Positions 15,532 to 23,070 of a stretch of 28,607 bases of DNA are shown piece by piece. Made by a program: the position numbers and the translations under genes. The notes beneath the pieces are model-generated. The model had not been told where the DNA came from. It saw only the letters and a program-made list of their open reading frames with translations, and ran no database searches. The stretch is from the NCBI GenBank assembly GCA_946534895.1, contig CAMNDE010000045.1:1-28607 (forward strand), in the 5' to 3' direction. Numbering within the stretch: the first letter of the stretch is position 1; the number at the start of each line of letters is the position of its first letter. This DNA comes from UBA2943 sp946534895 (lineage in GTDB: Bacteria; Bacillota; Clostridia; Christensenellales; Aristaeellaceae).

Positions 15532-16428
15532 ATGCTGGATATCCGGACAGGGGATGAAGCCCTGCGGATGGACCTGATGAACGGGGAGGCCCGGGTGATC
15601 CTGATGGAGACCACCGAGCTGGTGCAGACCTGTTCCGACCTTCATAATGCGACGCCGGTGGCCACCGCCGCCATGGGCCGCCTGATGACCGGCACGCTGA
15701 TGCTGGGCCTGATGATGAAGGGCGCCGGCGAATCCGTGACCGTGACCGTCAAGGGTGACGGCCCCATCGGTACCATGGTGGCTGTGGCGGACCACGGCGA
15801 TGTGCGCGCCTGCTGCGATCAGCCCGGCGTGGATCTTCCGCTCCGCAGGGACGGCAAGCTGGATGTGGGCGGTGCTGTGGGCCATCACGGACGCATGAGC
15901 GTGGTCAAGGACCTGGGCATGCGTGAACCGTATATCGGTCAGGTGGAGCTCGTCAGCGGCGAGCTCGGCATCGACTTTGCCCAGTACTTCACCGTGTCCG
16001 AGCAGCAGCCGTCCCTGGTGGCGCTGGGCGTCCTGACCAACGGCGCGAATGTGCTCAAGGCCGGCGGGCTTCTGATCCAGCCCTTGCCGGGATGCTCGGA
16101 GGAAACACTGGAACAGCTGGAACTGCGCTCACCCATGTTTGCCGAGATCAGCCGGGAGCTGGCGGCCGCGCCGAAGGAGGAACTGGCGGACGGCTGGTTC
16201 CGCGGCCTGAATCCCAGGCTTCTGGAGCGTGAGCCGGTGCGCTACCGCTGCACCTGTTCCCGGGACCGCATGGAAAAAGCGCTGCTGGCCATCGGGAAAA
16301 AGGACCTGCAGTCGCTCATCGATGACGGCAAAGGTGCGGAACTCGGCTGCCATTTCTGCCGGAAAACCTATTTCTTCACCAACGCTCAGCTGGAAAATCT
16401 TCTCAGAACCGGACATGCGGAGGGATAA
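15532..16428 (+). CDS. hslO: Hsp33 redox-regulated chaperone
   Basis: 298 residues. The N-terminal domain contains ATAAMGRLMTGTLMLGLMMKG, GDGPIGTMVAVAD and GELGIDFAQYFTVSEQQPS, all hallmarks of Hsp33. The C-terminal zinc redox switch is complete: Cys240, Cys242 (CxC) and Cys273, Cys276 (CxxC). On oxidative unfolding, zinc is lost and the holdase activity turns on in the cytoplasm. The ATG at 15532 is preferred, since GAGAGAGG lies 9 bases upstream; the in-frame ATG at 15523 abuts that site. Placement beside a methyltransferase is common in Clostridia. Confidence 0.95.
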   Translation: MLDIRTGDEALRMDLMNGEARVILMETTELVQTCSDLHNATPVATAAMGRLMTGTLMLGLMMKGAGESVTVTVKGDGPIGTMVAVADHGDVRACCDQPGVDLPLRRDGKLDVGGAVGHHGRMSVVKDLGMREPYIGQVELVSGELGIDFAQYFTVSEQQPSLVALGVLTNGANVLKAGGLLIQPLPGCSEETLEQLELRSPMFAEISRELAAAPKEELADGWFRGLNPRLLEREPVRYRCTCSRDRMEKALLAIGKKDLQSLIDDGKGAELGCHFCRKTYFFTNAQLENLLRTGHAEG

Positions 16429-16435
16429 GCAAGCC

Positions 16436-17266
16436 ATGTTTGAATGCATCAATTTTGACAGCCATATGGCGGATTTTGTGTCGGACTGGGTTCAGAAGCA
16501 CGGCAAGGAGTACAGGAACGTGGATGCCATGGAAGCGGACATGCCCAGGATCTACATGCGTTTCCTGAACACGCCGGCCAAGTGGCTGCAGGGCATCACG
16601 CCCGGGGCCTATTTCACCCAGTTCGAGGACCCCAAGGACCTGGTGGACTGGCTCTGCGCCTATGTGAACAAGGGCGTTCCGGTCCCGGACCTGCTGCTTG
16701 AGCAGATCGAGAACGTGGGCAAACCCTGCGAAAAGCGGCTCCTGGCCCTGCTCAAGGACGAGGAAGCCCCCAATGAGGCGCGCATGACGGCCATCGGTCT
16801 TCTGCGCACCATGGAAAGCACGCAGCCCAAAATGCTCTATATCCAGTGGCAGATGGAGCGTGAAGAGGACGATGAGCTGGCCGAGAACGCGCTGGAATCC
16901 CTGAAAGACATGGGCAAAAGTGCGCTCCAGCCCATGCTCGAAGCCCTTCCGAAAGCCAATGATGCGGGCCAGCAGGCCATGCTGGACGTGCTCTGCTGCT
17001 ATCCCGGCAATGAACAGGTCTATCAGCTGACCCGGAAGATGTTCCTCTCGCATCCGGAAAAGCGCGCCCTGTTCGCCGGATACCTGGGAAAGCTCGGCGA
17101 CGAGCGGGTGCTCCCGGATCTGATCCATGCGGCCAATGAACCGGAACTCGGGTATGTGGATTTCCTGGAAATCCGCAATGCCATCGAGCGTCTCGGCGGG
17201 ACCTGTCCGGCACGCGATTTTGACGGCGATCCGGAATTCGAGGCCCTGCACGGTGCCGAATCCTGA
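16436..17266 (+). CDS. HEAT-repeat-like helical protein
   Basis: 276 residues. There is no signal peptide or membrane segment. From about residue 100 the chain is a run of amphipathic helix pairs (EKRLLALLKDEEAPNEARM, ALESLKDMGKSALQPML, FAGYLGKLGDERVLPDLI) that fit HEAT or PBS-lyase-type repeats. The first 90 residues (MFECINFDSHMADFVSDWV) are not recognised. Such proteins usually bind other proteins. It starts 8 bases after the hslO stop, with GGAGGG about 11 bases upstream. Function unknown; it could partner Hsp33 or the methyltransferase, but only adjacency supports that. Confidence 0.8.
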   Translation: MFECINFDSHMADFVSDWVQKHGKEYRNVDAMEADMPRIYMRFLNTPAKWLQGITPGAYFTQFEDPKDLVDWLCAYVNKGVPVPDLLLEQIENVGKPCEKRLLALLKDEEAPNEARMTAIGLLRTMESTQPKMLYIQWQMEREEDDELAENALESLKDMGKSALQPMLEALPKANDAGQQAMLDVLCCYPGNEQVYQLTRKMFLSHPEKRALFAGYLGKLGDERVLPDLIHAANEPELGYVDFLEIRNAIERLGGTCPARDFDGDPEFEALHGAES

Positions 17267-17306
17267 CGGTATGCCAGGACTGTGATGCAGGAAAGAAGGT
17301 GATCGG

Positions 17307-19208
17307 TTGCTCTGCCGATTCTGCGGAACCTATTCCGGCGAAGACGAAATCGTATGTCCGAACTGCGGCCGGGTCCTCCCTCGAGGGGAAAACCGGAACG
17401 ACGGCGTGATGGCCATCCGCCAGGGCCGGCGTGCGCGCGCGGCGGCAGCCTCCGGACAGCCGCCCATGGAAACCGGTCGCCAGGGCACGGACCGGGTCTA
17501 TGTGGACCCGCTCCAGCGCCCGGAGAATGCGGGCCAGATTCCCGTGTACGCCGACAGTGAAGTCTATTCATCCGACGGCCGGCCCCTGAGTGAGCGCGAA
17601 AGCGGGCTGGAGCGGCATACGCGCACCAGTTACGGCGATACCACCATGCGTGAACCTGTGCCGGTCATGACCGCCAGGTCCCGGAAGAAGAGCATGCATG
17701 TGGCCAGGCGCGAAGTCAACTGGATGCACGTGGGCATTCTGATCCTGATTTTCATGCTGCTGGCAGCGCTCGGCGTCTATATCTATCTGGACCGGACCGA
17801 CAATGGTCAGCGCATTCTGGCCCGCATGGGCAGGGATGCCACATCCCAGGCCTACTGGGAAGTGGGCGAGGAGCGCATGGACACCGGTGATATTGACGGC
17901 GCCATCGCGGATTTTGAGCATGCCGTGGAGCTGGACGGGGAGGAGAACCTTTCCGTCACCGGACTTCTGATGCTCGCTTCCTGCTACGAGGCCGCGGGCC
18001 GCACCGCCGATGCTGAAACCATCTATATCCGGCTCTATACCGATGTGGTGCCCAGCGCGCCGGATGCCTATACCAATGAAATCCGCATACTGCAGGCTAC
18101 CGGAAGACCGGCGCAGGCCGCGGAGCTCATGGCCCTTGCCTATGAGAAGACGGGGAATATCGCATTCCAGCGTCAGCGCACGGACCTGCTTCCCACGCCG
18201 CCGTCCACGTCCCTTGGCGCGGGCCTGTATGAGATCCGCAAGTATGTGAGCCTGAGCTCTCCCCAGGGCTTTGAGGTCTACTATACCTTCAGCTCGGAAG
18301 CCAAGCTTCCGGAGGAAGGCGAACTGTTCACGAAAGACATTTATCTGGATGAGGGTATCTGGAATCTGCGCGCCGTATCGGTCAACGGGGAACTGGTCAG
18401 TGATGAGCTCAAGGCCGTGTACCGGATCATCATGCCGAGTCCTCAGCAGCCCGCCGCCAATCTGGCGCCCAATACCTACAAGACGCGTCAGCGGGTGCGT
18501 CTGCGCCCCGGCGAGGACAACAAGGACGACAAGGATATCACCATCTACTACACCATTGACGGCTCCATCCCCGACGGTGACAGTCCTGTCTATACCGGCG
18601 AGCCCATTGTGCTCCCGGGCTGGTATGTCGACCTGCACGCGGTGGCCGTCAACGGCTACGGCAAGGCCAGCAATATGCTGGAAATCCGTTATAAAATCCT
18701 GGCCAAGCCCTATCCGCTGAAATCCTATACCACGGAGGACACGGCATCCGGCATCCGGCTTGCCTACACCACCTGGGACAGCTTCCGCAATACCTGGGGC
18801 AACAGCGAGCGCATGGAGGAAGTACAGATCAGCGGAATTGACAGCATCTGTCAGAAGCAGATCTACCCCTGGGGCTATGCGGTGTTCTACCGCACCAGCG
18901 GAAATTATCTTCTCCAGGAACTGTACTTCACCACGGACCTGTTCTCCGGCCCGCGCCAGACCGGCATCGGCAACACGGAAAATGACGTGGTCTCCAAGTT
19001 CCGGGATATGGGACAGGTGACCAGTCCCTCCGGCAACCGCGGCCTGTATGAGAACAGTGAAGGCAAGGGCCAGATCCTTGTGCAGGAAGACGGCGGAAAG
19101 ATCATCCGCTATACCGCCAGCACGGCGGATTCCCATAAATGGCAGCTCACCTACACCCTGAACAGCCGCGGCGTGGTGGTAGCCATTGACCAGATGTACA
19201 TCCCATGA
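17307..19208 (+). CDS. Zinc-ribbon, TPR and CHB_HEX_C-like repeat membrane protein
   Basis: 633 residues. It opens with a zinc ribbon (Cys3, Cys6, Cys17, Cys20). A basic, disordered linker comes next, then one membrane segment (about 141-161). TPR-like helices occupy 180-290, with DTGDIDGAIADFEHAVELD. Two beta-rich repeats follow (about 302-374 and 386-464), each with YY-TF/TIDGS and LRAVSVNG or LHAVAVNG, resembling the chitobiase/hexosaminidase C-terminal (CHB_HEX_C) fold. The last 170 residues are not recognised. Topology: ribbon inside, repeats outside. The TTG start is well supported by AAGGTGATC a few bases upstream. Similar zinc-ribbon membrane proteins are common and uncharacterised in Clostridia. 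Confidence 0.85.
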   Translation: MLCRFCGTYSGEDEIVCPNCGRVLPRGENRNDGVMAIRQGRRARAAAASGQPPMETGRQGTDRVYVDPLQRPENAGQIPVYADSEVYSSDGRPLSERESGLERHTRTSYGDTTMREPVPVMTARSRKKSMHVARREVNWMHVGILILIFMLLAALGVYIYLDRTDNGQRILARMGRDATSQAYWEVGEERMDTGDIDGAIADFEHAVELDGEENLSVTGLLMLASCYEAAGRTADAETIYIRLYTDVVPSAPDAYTNEIRILQATGRPAQAAELMALAYEKTGNIAFQRQRTDLLPTPPSTSLGAGLYEIRKYVSLSSPQGFEVYYTFSSEAKLPEEGELFTKDIYLDEGIWNLRAVSVNGELVSDELKAVYRIIMPSPQQPAANLAPNTYKTRQRVRLRPGEDNKDDKDITIYYTIDGSIPDGDSPVYTGEPIVLPGWYVDLHAVAVNGYGKASNMLEIRYKILAKPYPLKSYTTEDTASGIRLAYTTWDSFRNTWGNSERMEEVQISGIDSICQKQIYPWGYAVFYRTSGNYLLQELYFTTDLFSGPRQTGIGNTENDVVSKFRDMGQVTSPSGNRGLYENSEGKGQILVQEDGGKIIRYTASTADSHKWQLTYTLNSRGVVVAIDQMYIP

Positions 19209-19228
19209 CATGAAAGGAGAGAAAGCGC

Positions 19229-19699
19229 ATGATCCTCTACCTTGTGGCGCTGGCCCTTGTGATATGCCTTTTTCTCCTGCTCCGTCAGAAAAACCGCGCG
19301 CGTGCGGAAAAGCGGCAGGTGCAGCTGATCCGGCGCGGGGAGATGTACGGACACCTCTATCCAATCCTCGAGCGCTGCGGACACCGGTATATCGAATACA
19401 TCAGCATTTCCCCCGTGGAAGTGGAAATCCGGCTGCTCGCGCTTTCACCGAGAACCCTCCGCTATACCTTTGAGAAACAGGGATTTGACAATCTGACCCC
19501 GCAGAAAACGCTTGCTCTGGCCCAGGCCGTGGGCGTGGACATTCCGCAGCTCATGGACAGGAGCCGCTATGCCTTTGACCTGAAGCAGACACAGCTGGTC
19601 AACGGCGAGACTCTGGTGTATTATGTGTACAGCATGAAGATAGCGTTGAAAGATTCCATTATGCGGAGCCTGCTCCGCCAGAGAACGGAGGTCTACTGA
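19229..19699 (+). CDS. Small membrane-anchored hypothetical protein
   Basis: 156 residues. One N-terminal membrane segment (MILYLVALALVICLFLLL) is followed by a basic stop (RQKNRARAEKR), so the rest is probably cytoplasmic with the N-terminus outside. The soluble part has a beta-alpha pattern (YIEYISISPVEVEIRLLAL, then LTPQKTLALAQAVGVDIPQL). No family is recognised. AAAGGAGAG lies 8 bases before the ATG. It is 20 bases after the zinc-ribbon gene and 3 bases before the heparinase-like gene, so it is part of the same transcript. Confidence 0.8.
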   Translation: MILYLVALALVICLFLLLRQKNRARAEKRQVQLIRRGEMYGHLYPILERCGHRYIEYISISPVEVEIRLLALSPRTLRYTFEKQGFDNLTPQKTLALAQAVGVDIPQLMDRSRYAFDLKQTQLVNGETLVYYVYSMKIALKDSIMRSLLRQRTEVY

Positions 19700-19702
19700 G
19701 CC

Positions 19703-21460
19703 ATGAAATCCATCGTGTTTCCCATGAACATGTATCCGGTCTATGCTGACCGCGAGGCCTGGGCGCGCGTGCCGGAAAAAGTGCGGCAGGAGGCAGCGGA
19801 GCTGGCTGAAGAGTGCCGGCGCGAATCCTGGCCGCTGCGTCTTGCGTCCGGCATTATGGCCTTCCGCACAAACGGCAGCCGGAAGGCAGACGAGAACCCC
19901 TTCTTCCAGCGCCGGCGCCGGCTGGTTGCCCTGGCGCTGAACATGCTGATCCAGGGGGATGACACGGACCTTACGGACATTCTGGACGGTCTTTTCCTCA
20001 TCTGCGAAGAAACCACCTGGGCCATTTCCGCACATCTTGAAACGGGAAGCGATCCGCTGCCGGATGTGGAAAAGCCCATGCTTGACCTGTTTGCGGCCCA
20101 GTCCGGCATGATCATTGCCCTGTGCCGTCAGACTCTGGGCGAGGAAATCCGCAGGGTTTCCCCGAACCTGTACCGCCGCCTGGAATGGGAAATCCGCCGC
20201 CGCGTCCTGGACCCGTTCATGAACCGGGACGATTTCTGGTGGATGGGCAACAATGAGCGTACCATGAACAACTGGACACCCTGGATTCTCGGCAATGTGC
20301 TCACCTGTGCGGGAACGGTGCTGGACAGGGACGCGTTCATGCCCCTGTTTGAGCGCGCGCTCCGCATCCGTGACCGGTTCCTGCGCGACATGCCCGAGGA
20401 CGGTGTCTGCGACGAAGGCGCGGCCTACTGGAATGTCTCCGGCGGCGCGCTGCTGGAAGTCCTGCAGTGGCAGGAATGGCTGGGCGATGAGCATGCCTAT
20501 GACGTGCCCAAGATCCGGAACATGCTGACCTATCCGGCCCGCGCCTATCTGGGTCATGGCTGCTTCGTCAATTTTGCCGACTGCGATTTTAGGCCCTGGA
20601 TTTCGCCGGAAACCGTGATCCGCTGCGGGAACAGGACCGGCGATGCCGGCATGCTGCGCCTGGGCGAGGAACTGCGCCGGCGCGTCGGCCTGAAGGCCTA
20701 TGTCTCGGATACGGTCATGTTCCGGCGCATGCTGGACGCCTGCTTCCCGGAAGAAGCGCACATGGAAGGCGCAGGAGAGCCGAAGGACATCTATTATCCC
20801 AGCACCCAGCTGAGAATCCTTGAAAAAGGCAGCTGGACGCTCGCGGTCAAGGGCGGGCACAATGGAGAAAGCCATAACCACAACGATGTGGGTGCCTTCA
20901 TTCTCTTCTCCGGTGATGACGCTGTCATCGCGGACTCCGGCAACATGACCTATACCGCGAAAACCTTCTCGGATGCGCGCTATACGCTGTTCAATACCCG
21001 CAGCCGGAACCATTCCGTGCCCATGCCGTTCGGCCTGGAGCAGAAGAGCGGACGCGCATATGGTGCAAGCGCGGCGGCCTGTCTTCCGGACGGCCTGGAA
21101 ATCGAGTATTCCGCCGCCTATGGCGATCCAAGGCTCACGCGCCTGACGCGCCGCGCCGGACTGGATGATACATGCTTCACGCTGGAGGATACGCTGGAGT
21201 GCACCGAAGACGGGTTTGTGGATTTTGTGTTCCTGTCCCGTCCGCAGCCGGAAAAGACCGGTGCCGGCTTCCGCCTGGGCCCGGTGCTTCTTGAGGATGA
21301 TGGATCGGCCGCGTGGCAGATCGAGGAGATTCCGGTGGAGGATGCGCGCATGGCCAAGAGCTATCCCGGGAAACTGTACCGCATGAGTGTGCGCCGGCAG
21401 ATATCGAAGGGCACGAATGCCTTCCGTTTCTGCTTCCGCTATCTTGGGGAGGACAAATAA
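19703..21460 (+). CDS. Heparinase II/III-like protein
   Basis: 585 residues. The N-terminal half is an alpha-helical toroid (about 30-340), including MGNNERTMNNWTPWI and DEGAAYWNVSGGALLEVL. The C-terminal half is a beta-sandwich with the family signature GGHNGESHNHNDVGAF near 388-403, whose His and Asn/Asp residues form the lyase centre region, and DSGNMTYTAKTFSDARY just after. Family enzymes eliminate uronic-acid linkages in polysaccharides such as heparin, alginate or exo-oligouronides. No signal peptide is present, so it probably acts on imported oligosaccharides. It is followed after 2 bases by an F5/8C-like protein. Substrate unknown. Confidence 0.88.
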   Translation: MKSIVFPMNMYPVYADREAWARVPEKVRQEAAELAEECRRESWPLRLASGIMAFRTNGSRKADENPFFQRRRRLVALALNMLIQGDDTDLTDILDGLFLICEETTWAISAHLETGSDPLPDVEKPMLDLFAAQSGMIIALCRQTLGEEIRRVSPNLYRRLEWEIRRRVLDPFMNRDDFWWMGNNERTMNNWTPWILGNVLTCAGTVLDRDAFMPLFERALRIRDRFLRDMPEDGVCDEGAAYWNVSGGALLEVLQWQEWLGDEHAYDVPKIRNMLTYPARAYLGHGCFVNFADCDFRPWISPETVIRCGNRTGDAGMLRLGEELRRRVGLKAYVSDTVMFRRMLDACFPEEAHMEGAGEPKDIYYPSTQLRILEKGSWTLAVKGGHNGESHNHNDVGAFILFSGDDAVIADSGNMTYTAKTFSDARYTLFNTRSRNHSVPMPFGLEQKSGRAYGASAAACLPDGLEIEYSAAYGDPRLTRLTRRAGLDDTCFTLEDTLECTEDGFVDFVFLSRPQPEKTGAGFRLGPVLLEDDGSAAWQIEEIPVEDARMAKSYPGKLYRMSVRRQISKGTNAFRFCFRYLGEDK

Positions 21461-21462
21461 CC

Positions 21463-22242
21463 ATGATTGAGATTCGACTGCTCAGCGCCCAGGGCGAGGA
21501 ACTTTGCCGGGCGCAGCATGAAAAGGAGGCACGCCTGTGCGTGCTCCGCGCCTACGAGGAAGGCGACCGCTTCGAGATCTGCGCGGACAGTGAGCATCTG
21601 ATGGTGCAGATGGACACCGCGCTGGCGCCCGCCGAGGTCTATGCCCGGGGCGGACGCATGACCTGGACCGTGCCCAGCGCCAGAAACCGGGACGCCTATG
21701 CGCCGGGCATCTTTGAATTGCCCAGGCATATCGTCATCGTGCGTCAGATGACGGACGAAGAGATTCATCAGGTGCGCTGTATTTCCCGCAACCCCGCGGA
21801 CCTGAGGGGTGACACGGACTTCTTCCCGCACTGCACCGCCAATGTGGAAACCCGCGACGAGGCCTGCTTTGCGGCCCGGAACGTGATCGACGGATACCTG
21901 TTCAATCAGGGGCACGGTGAATGGCCGTGGCAGTCCTGGGGCATCGGCATCCGCCAGGACGCCTGCTGCCGGATTGATTTCGGCAGGGAAGTGGAAGCGA
22001 GCTGTGTGGCCCTGGTGCTGCGCGCCGACTTCCCGCATGACGCCTGGTGGCAGCGCGTGCGCCTGCGCCTGAGCGACGGGAGCAGCTATACCATGTCCCT
22101 GGAAAAGACGGGCGAGCGCCAGTTCATGGACATCGGCCGGCACGTCATCCGCTGGATGGAACTGGATCAGCTGGAAAAGGCCGACGATCCGTCGCCGTTC
22201 CCATCCCTGAGCCAGTGGGAAGTCTACGGCTGCGACCGCTGA
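21463..22242 (+). CDS. F5/8-type-C-like (discoidin) carbohydrate-binding protein
   Basis: About 259 residues. The first 110 residues form an unrecognised beta-rich domain. From about 140 the pattern ARNVIDGYLFNQGHGEWP, WGIGIRQDACCRIDFGREV and VRLRLSDGSSYTMSL fits a galactose-binding/F5-8C jelly roll: residues that mark absent ligands, surface strands, then YG at the C-terminus. No signal peptide. The ATG at 21463 follows GGGGAGG; the frame is open upstream but overlaps the heparinase-like gene. It is translated right after that gene, so the two probably work on the same oligosaccharide, perhaps as a complex. No hydrolase motif is visible. Confidence 0.8.
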   Translation: MIEIRLLSAQGEELCRAQHEKEARLCVLRAYEEGDRFEICADSEHLMVQMDTALAPAEVYARGGRMTWTVPSARNRDAYAPGIFELPRHIVIVRQMTDEEIHQVRCISRNPADLRGDTDFFPHCTANVETRDEACFAARNVIDGYLFNQGHGEWPWQSWGIGIRQDACCRIDFGREVEASCVALVLRADFPHDAWWQRVRLRLSDGSSYTMSLEKTGERQFMDIGRHVIRWMELDQLEKADDPSPFPSLSQWEVYGCDR

Positions 22243-22260
22243 GTAACAGATCAGTAAAGT

Positions 22261-22290
22261 AAAGGACACGGCAATTTGTCCGTGTCCTTT
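22261..22290. terminator. Terminator shared by convergent operons
   Basis: AAAGGACACGG (22261-22271), an 8-base loop, then its exact complement (22280-22290), followed on the plus strand by TGTT after a T run. It ends the plus-strand heparinase operon. The minus-strand tail TTTACTTTAC is weaker but could end the PII/DUF1538 operon too. Confidence 0.85.
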
Positions 22291-22311
22291 TGTTACGTCT
22301 GTATGGGATGA

Positions 22312-23055
22312 TCAGGATTCGGCCTGCGGCGCGGCGGCGTCTTCCTGGGTGTCATTTTCCTCCAGTTCCTCGCTCTGCGGCCGGAGAATCATGCCGGCGG
22401 TATCCGTGACCGGCACGCTGAACACAATGGCCTTGGCGCCCGTATCCGGGCCCGCTTCCCGCATGATGGCCTGCATCATGGGTGTCTTGTTCTCAATGGG
22501 CGTCACAATGAGAATGACGTCCTTTTCACTGGCCAGAGAGATGCCCAGGAACTTTTCCGCCTTGTCCTGACCCGTGCCTCTGGCATGGATCACCGTGCCG
22601 CCCCGGGCGCCCACCTTGCGCGCCGCGTCCATGATCTGTTCGCTGTAGCCCTGGTTTCCTATGACCACCAGGAGTTCCTGGTCTGTTCCCTTCAAGGTCT
22701 GTTCCGCCCCTTTCACAAATTCCTGTCCGTCTGTGAGAAACATGAGTTCCCGTTTTCCGCCCACAGAGGAGAGCGGAATGATATAGGCGATGCCGACGCC
22801 GGGCGCTTCAATGCGCAGGCGTACATGCATGGCCTTCTTGACTTCCAGCCATTTCCGGCCTGTAAGCACGGTCATGCACAGCATTTTGTCGGTCTCATCC
22901 AGCGCAAGATACCGTAGGTATTTCTGCGGCGCGGTGCCGTGTGCATTGGAAAGCACGTGCGTTTCCAGGCCTTTGTCCCGGTACAGCTTGATGAAATCCG
23001 GGATTTTCCAGCGGTCCGCCACCGTCATCATCAGATACAGTTCTGACTGATTCAT
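22312..23055 (-). CDS. Tandem PII-like signalling protein
   Basis: 247 residues. It contains two PII-like halves. The first (about 4-100) has LMMTVADRWKIPDFIKLY and NAHGTAPQKYLRYLAL. The second (about 125-220) has VVIGNQGYSEQIMDAARKVG, TVIHARGTGQDKAEKFLG and EKDVILIVTP. Canonical PII proteins are 112-residue homotrimers that bind ATP/ADP and 2-oxoglutarate via a T-loop. Here a single chain carries two diverged copies, and the T-loop tyrosine motif is not visible. The C-terminal tail is acidic (about 230-247). It follows the DUF1538 transporter after 15 bases, with AAGGAGGGTGA before its ATG, so it most likely gates that transporter. Nitrogen control is less likely. Confidence 0.88.
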   Translation of the reverse strand: MNQSELYLMMTVADRWKIPDFIKLYRDKGLETHVLSNAHGTAPQKYLRYLALDETDKMLCMTVLTGRKWLEVKKAMHVRLRIEAPGVGIAYIIPLSSVGGKRELMFLTDGQEFVKGAEQTLKGTDQELLVVIGNQGYSEQIMDAARKVGARGGTVIHARGTGQDKAEKFLGISLASEKDVILIVTPIENKTPMMQAIMREAGPDTGAKAIVFSVPVTDTAGMILRPQSEELEENDTQEDAAAPQAES

Positions 23056-23070
23056 GCACGCTCACCCTCC

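Noticed and set aside
17568..19364. Long antisense open frame opposite the zinc-ribbon/TPR gene
   Set aside because: It is a mirror of codon bias in the real gene, with no recognisable domain and no ribosome site. The similar antisense frame at 19445-21013, opposite the heparinase-like gene, is rejected for the same reason.
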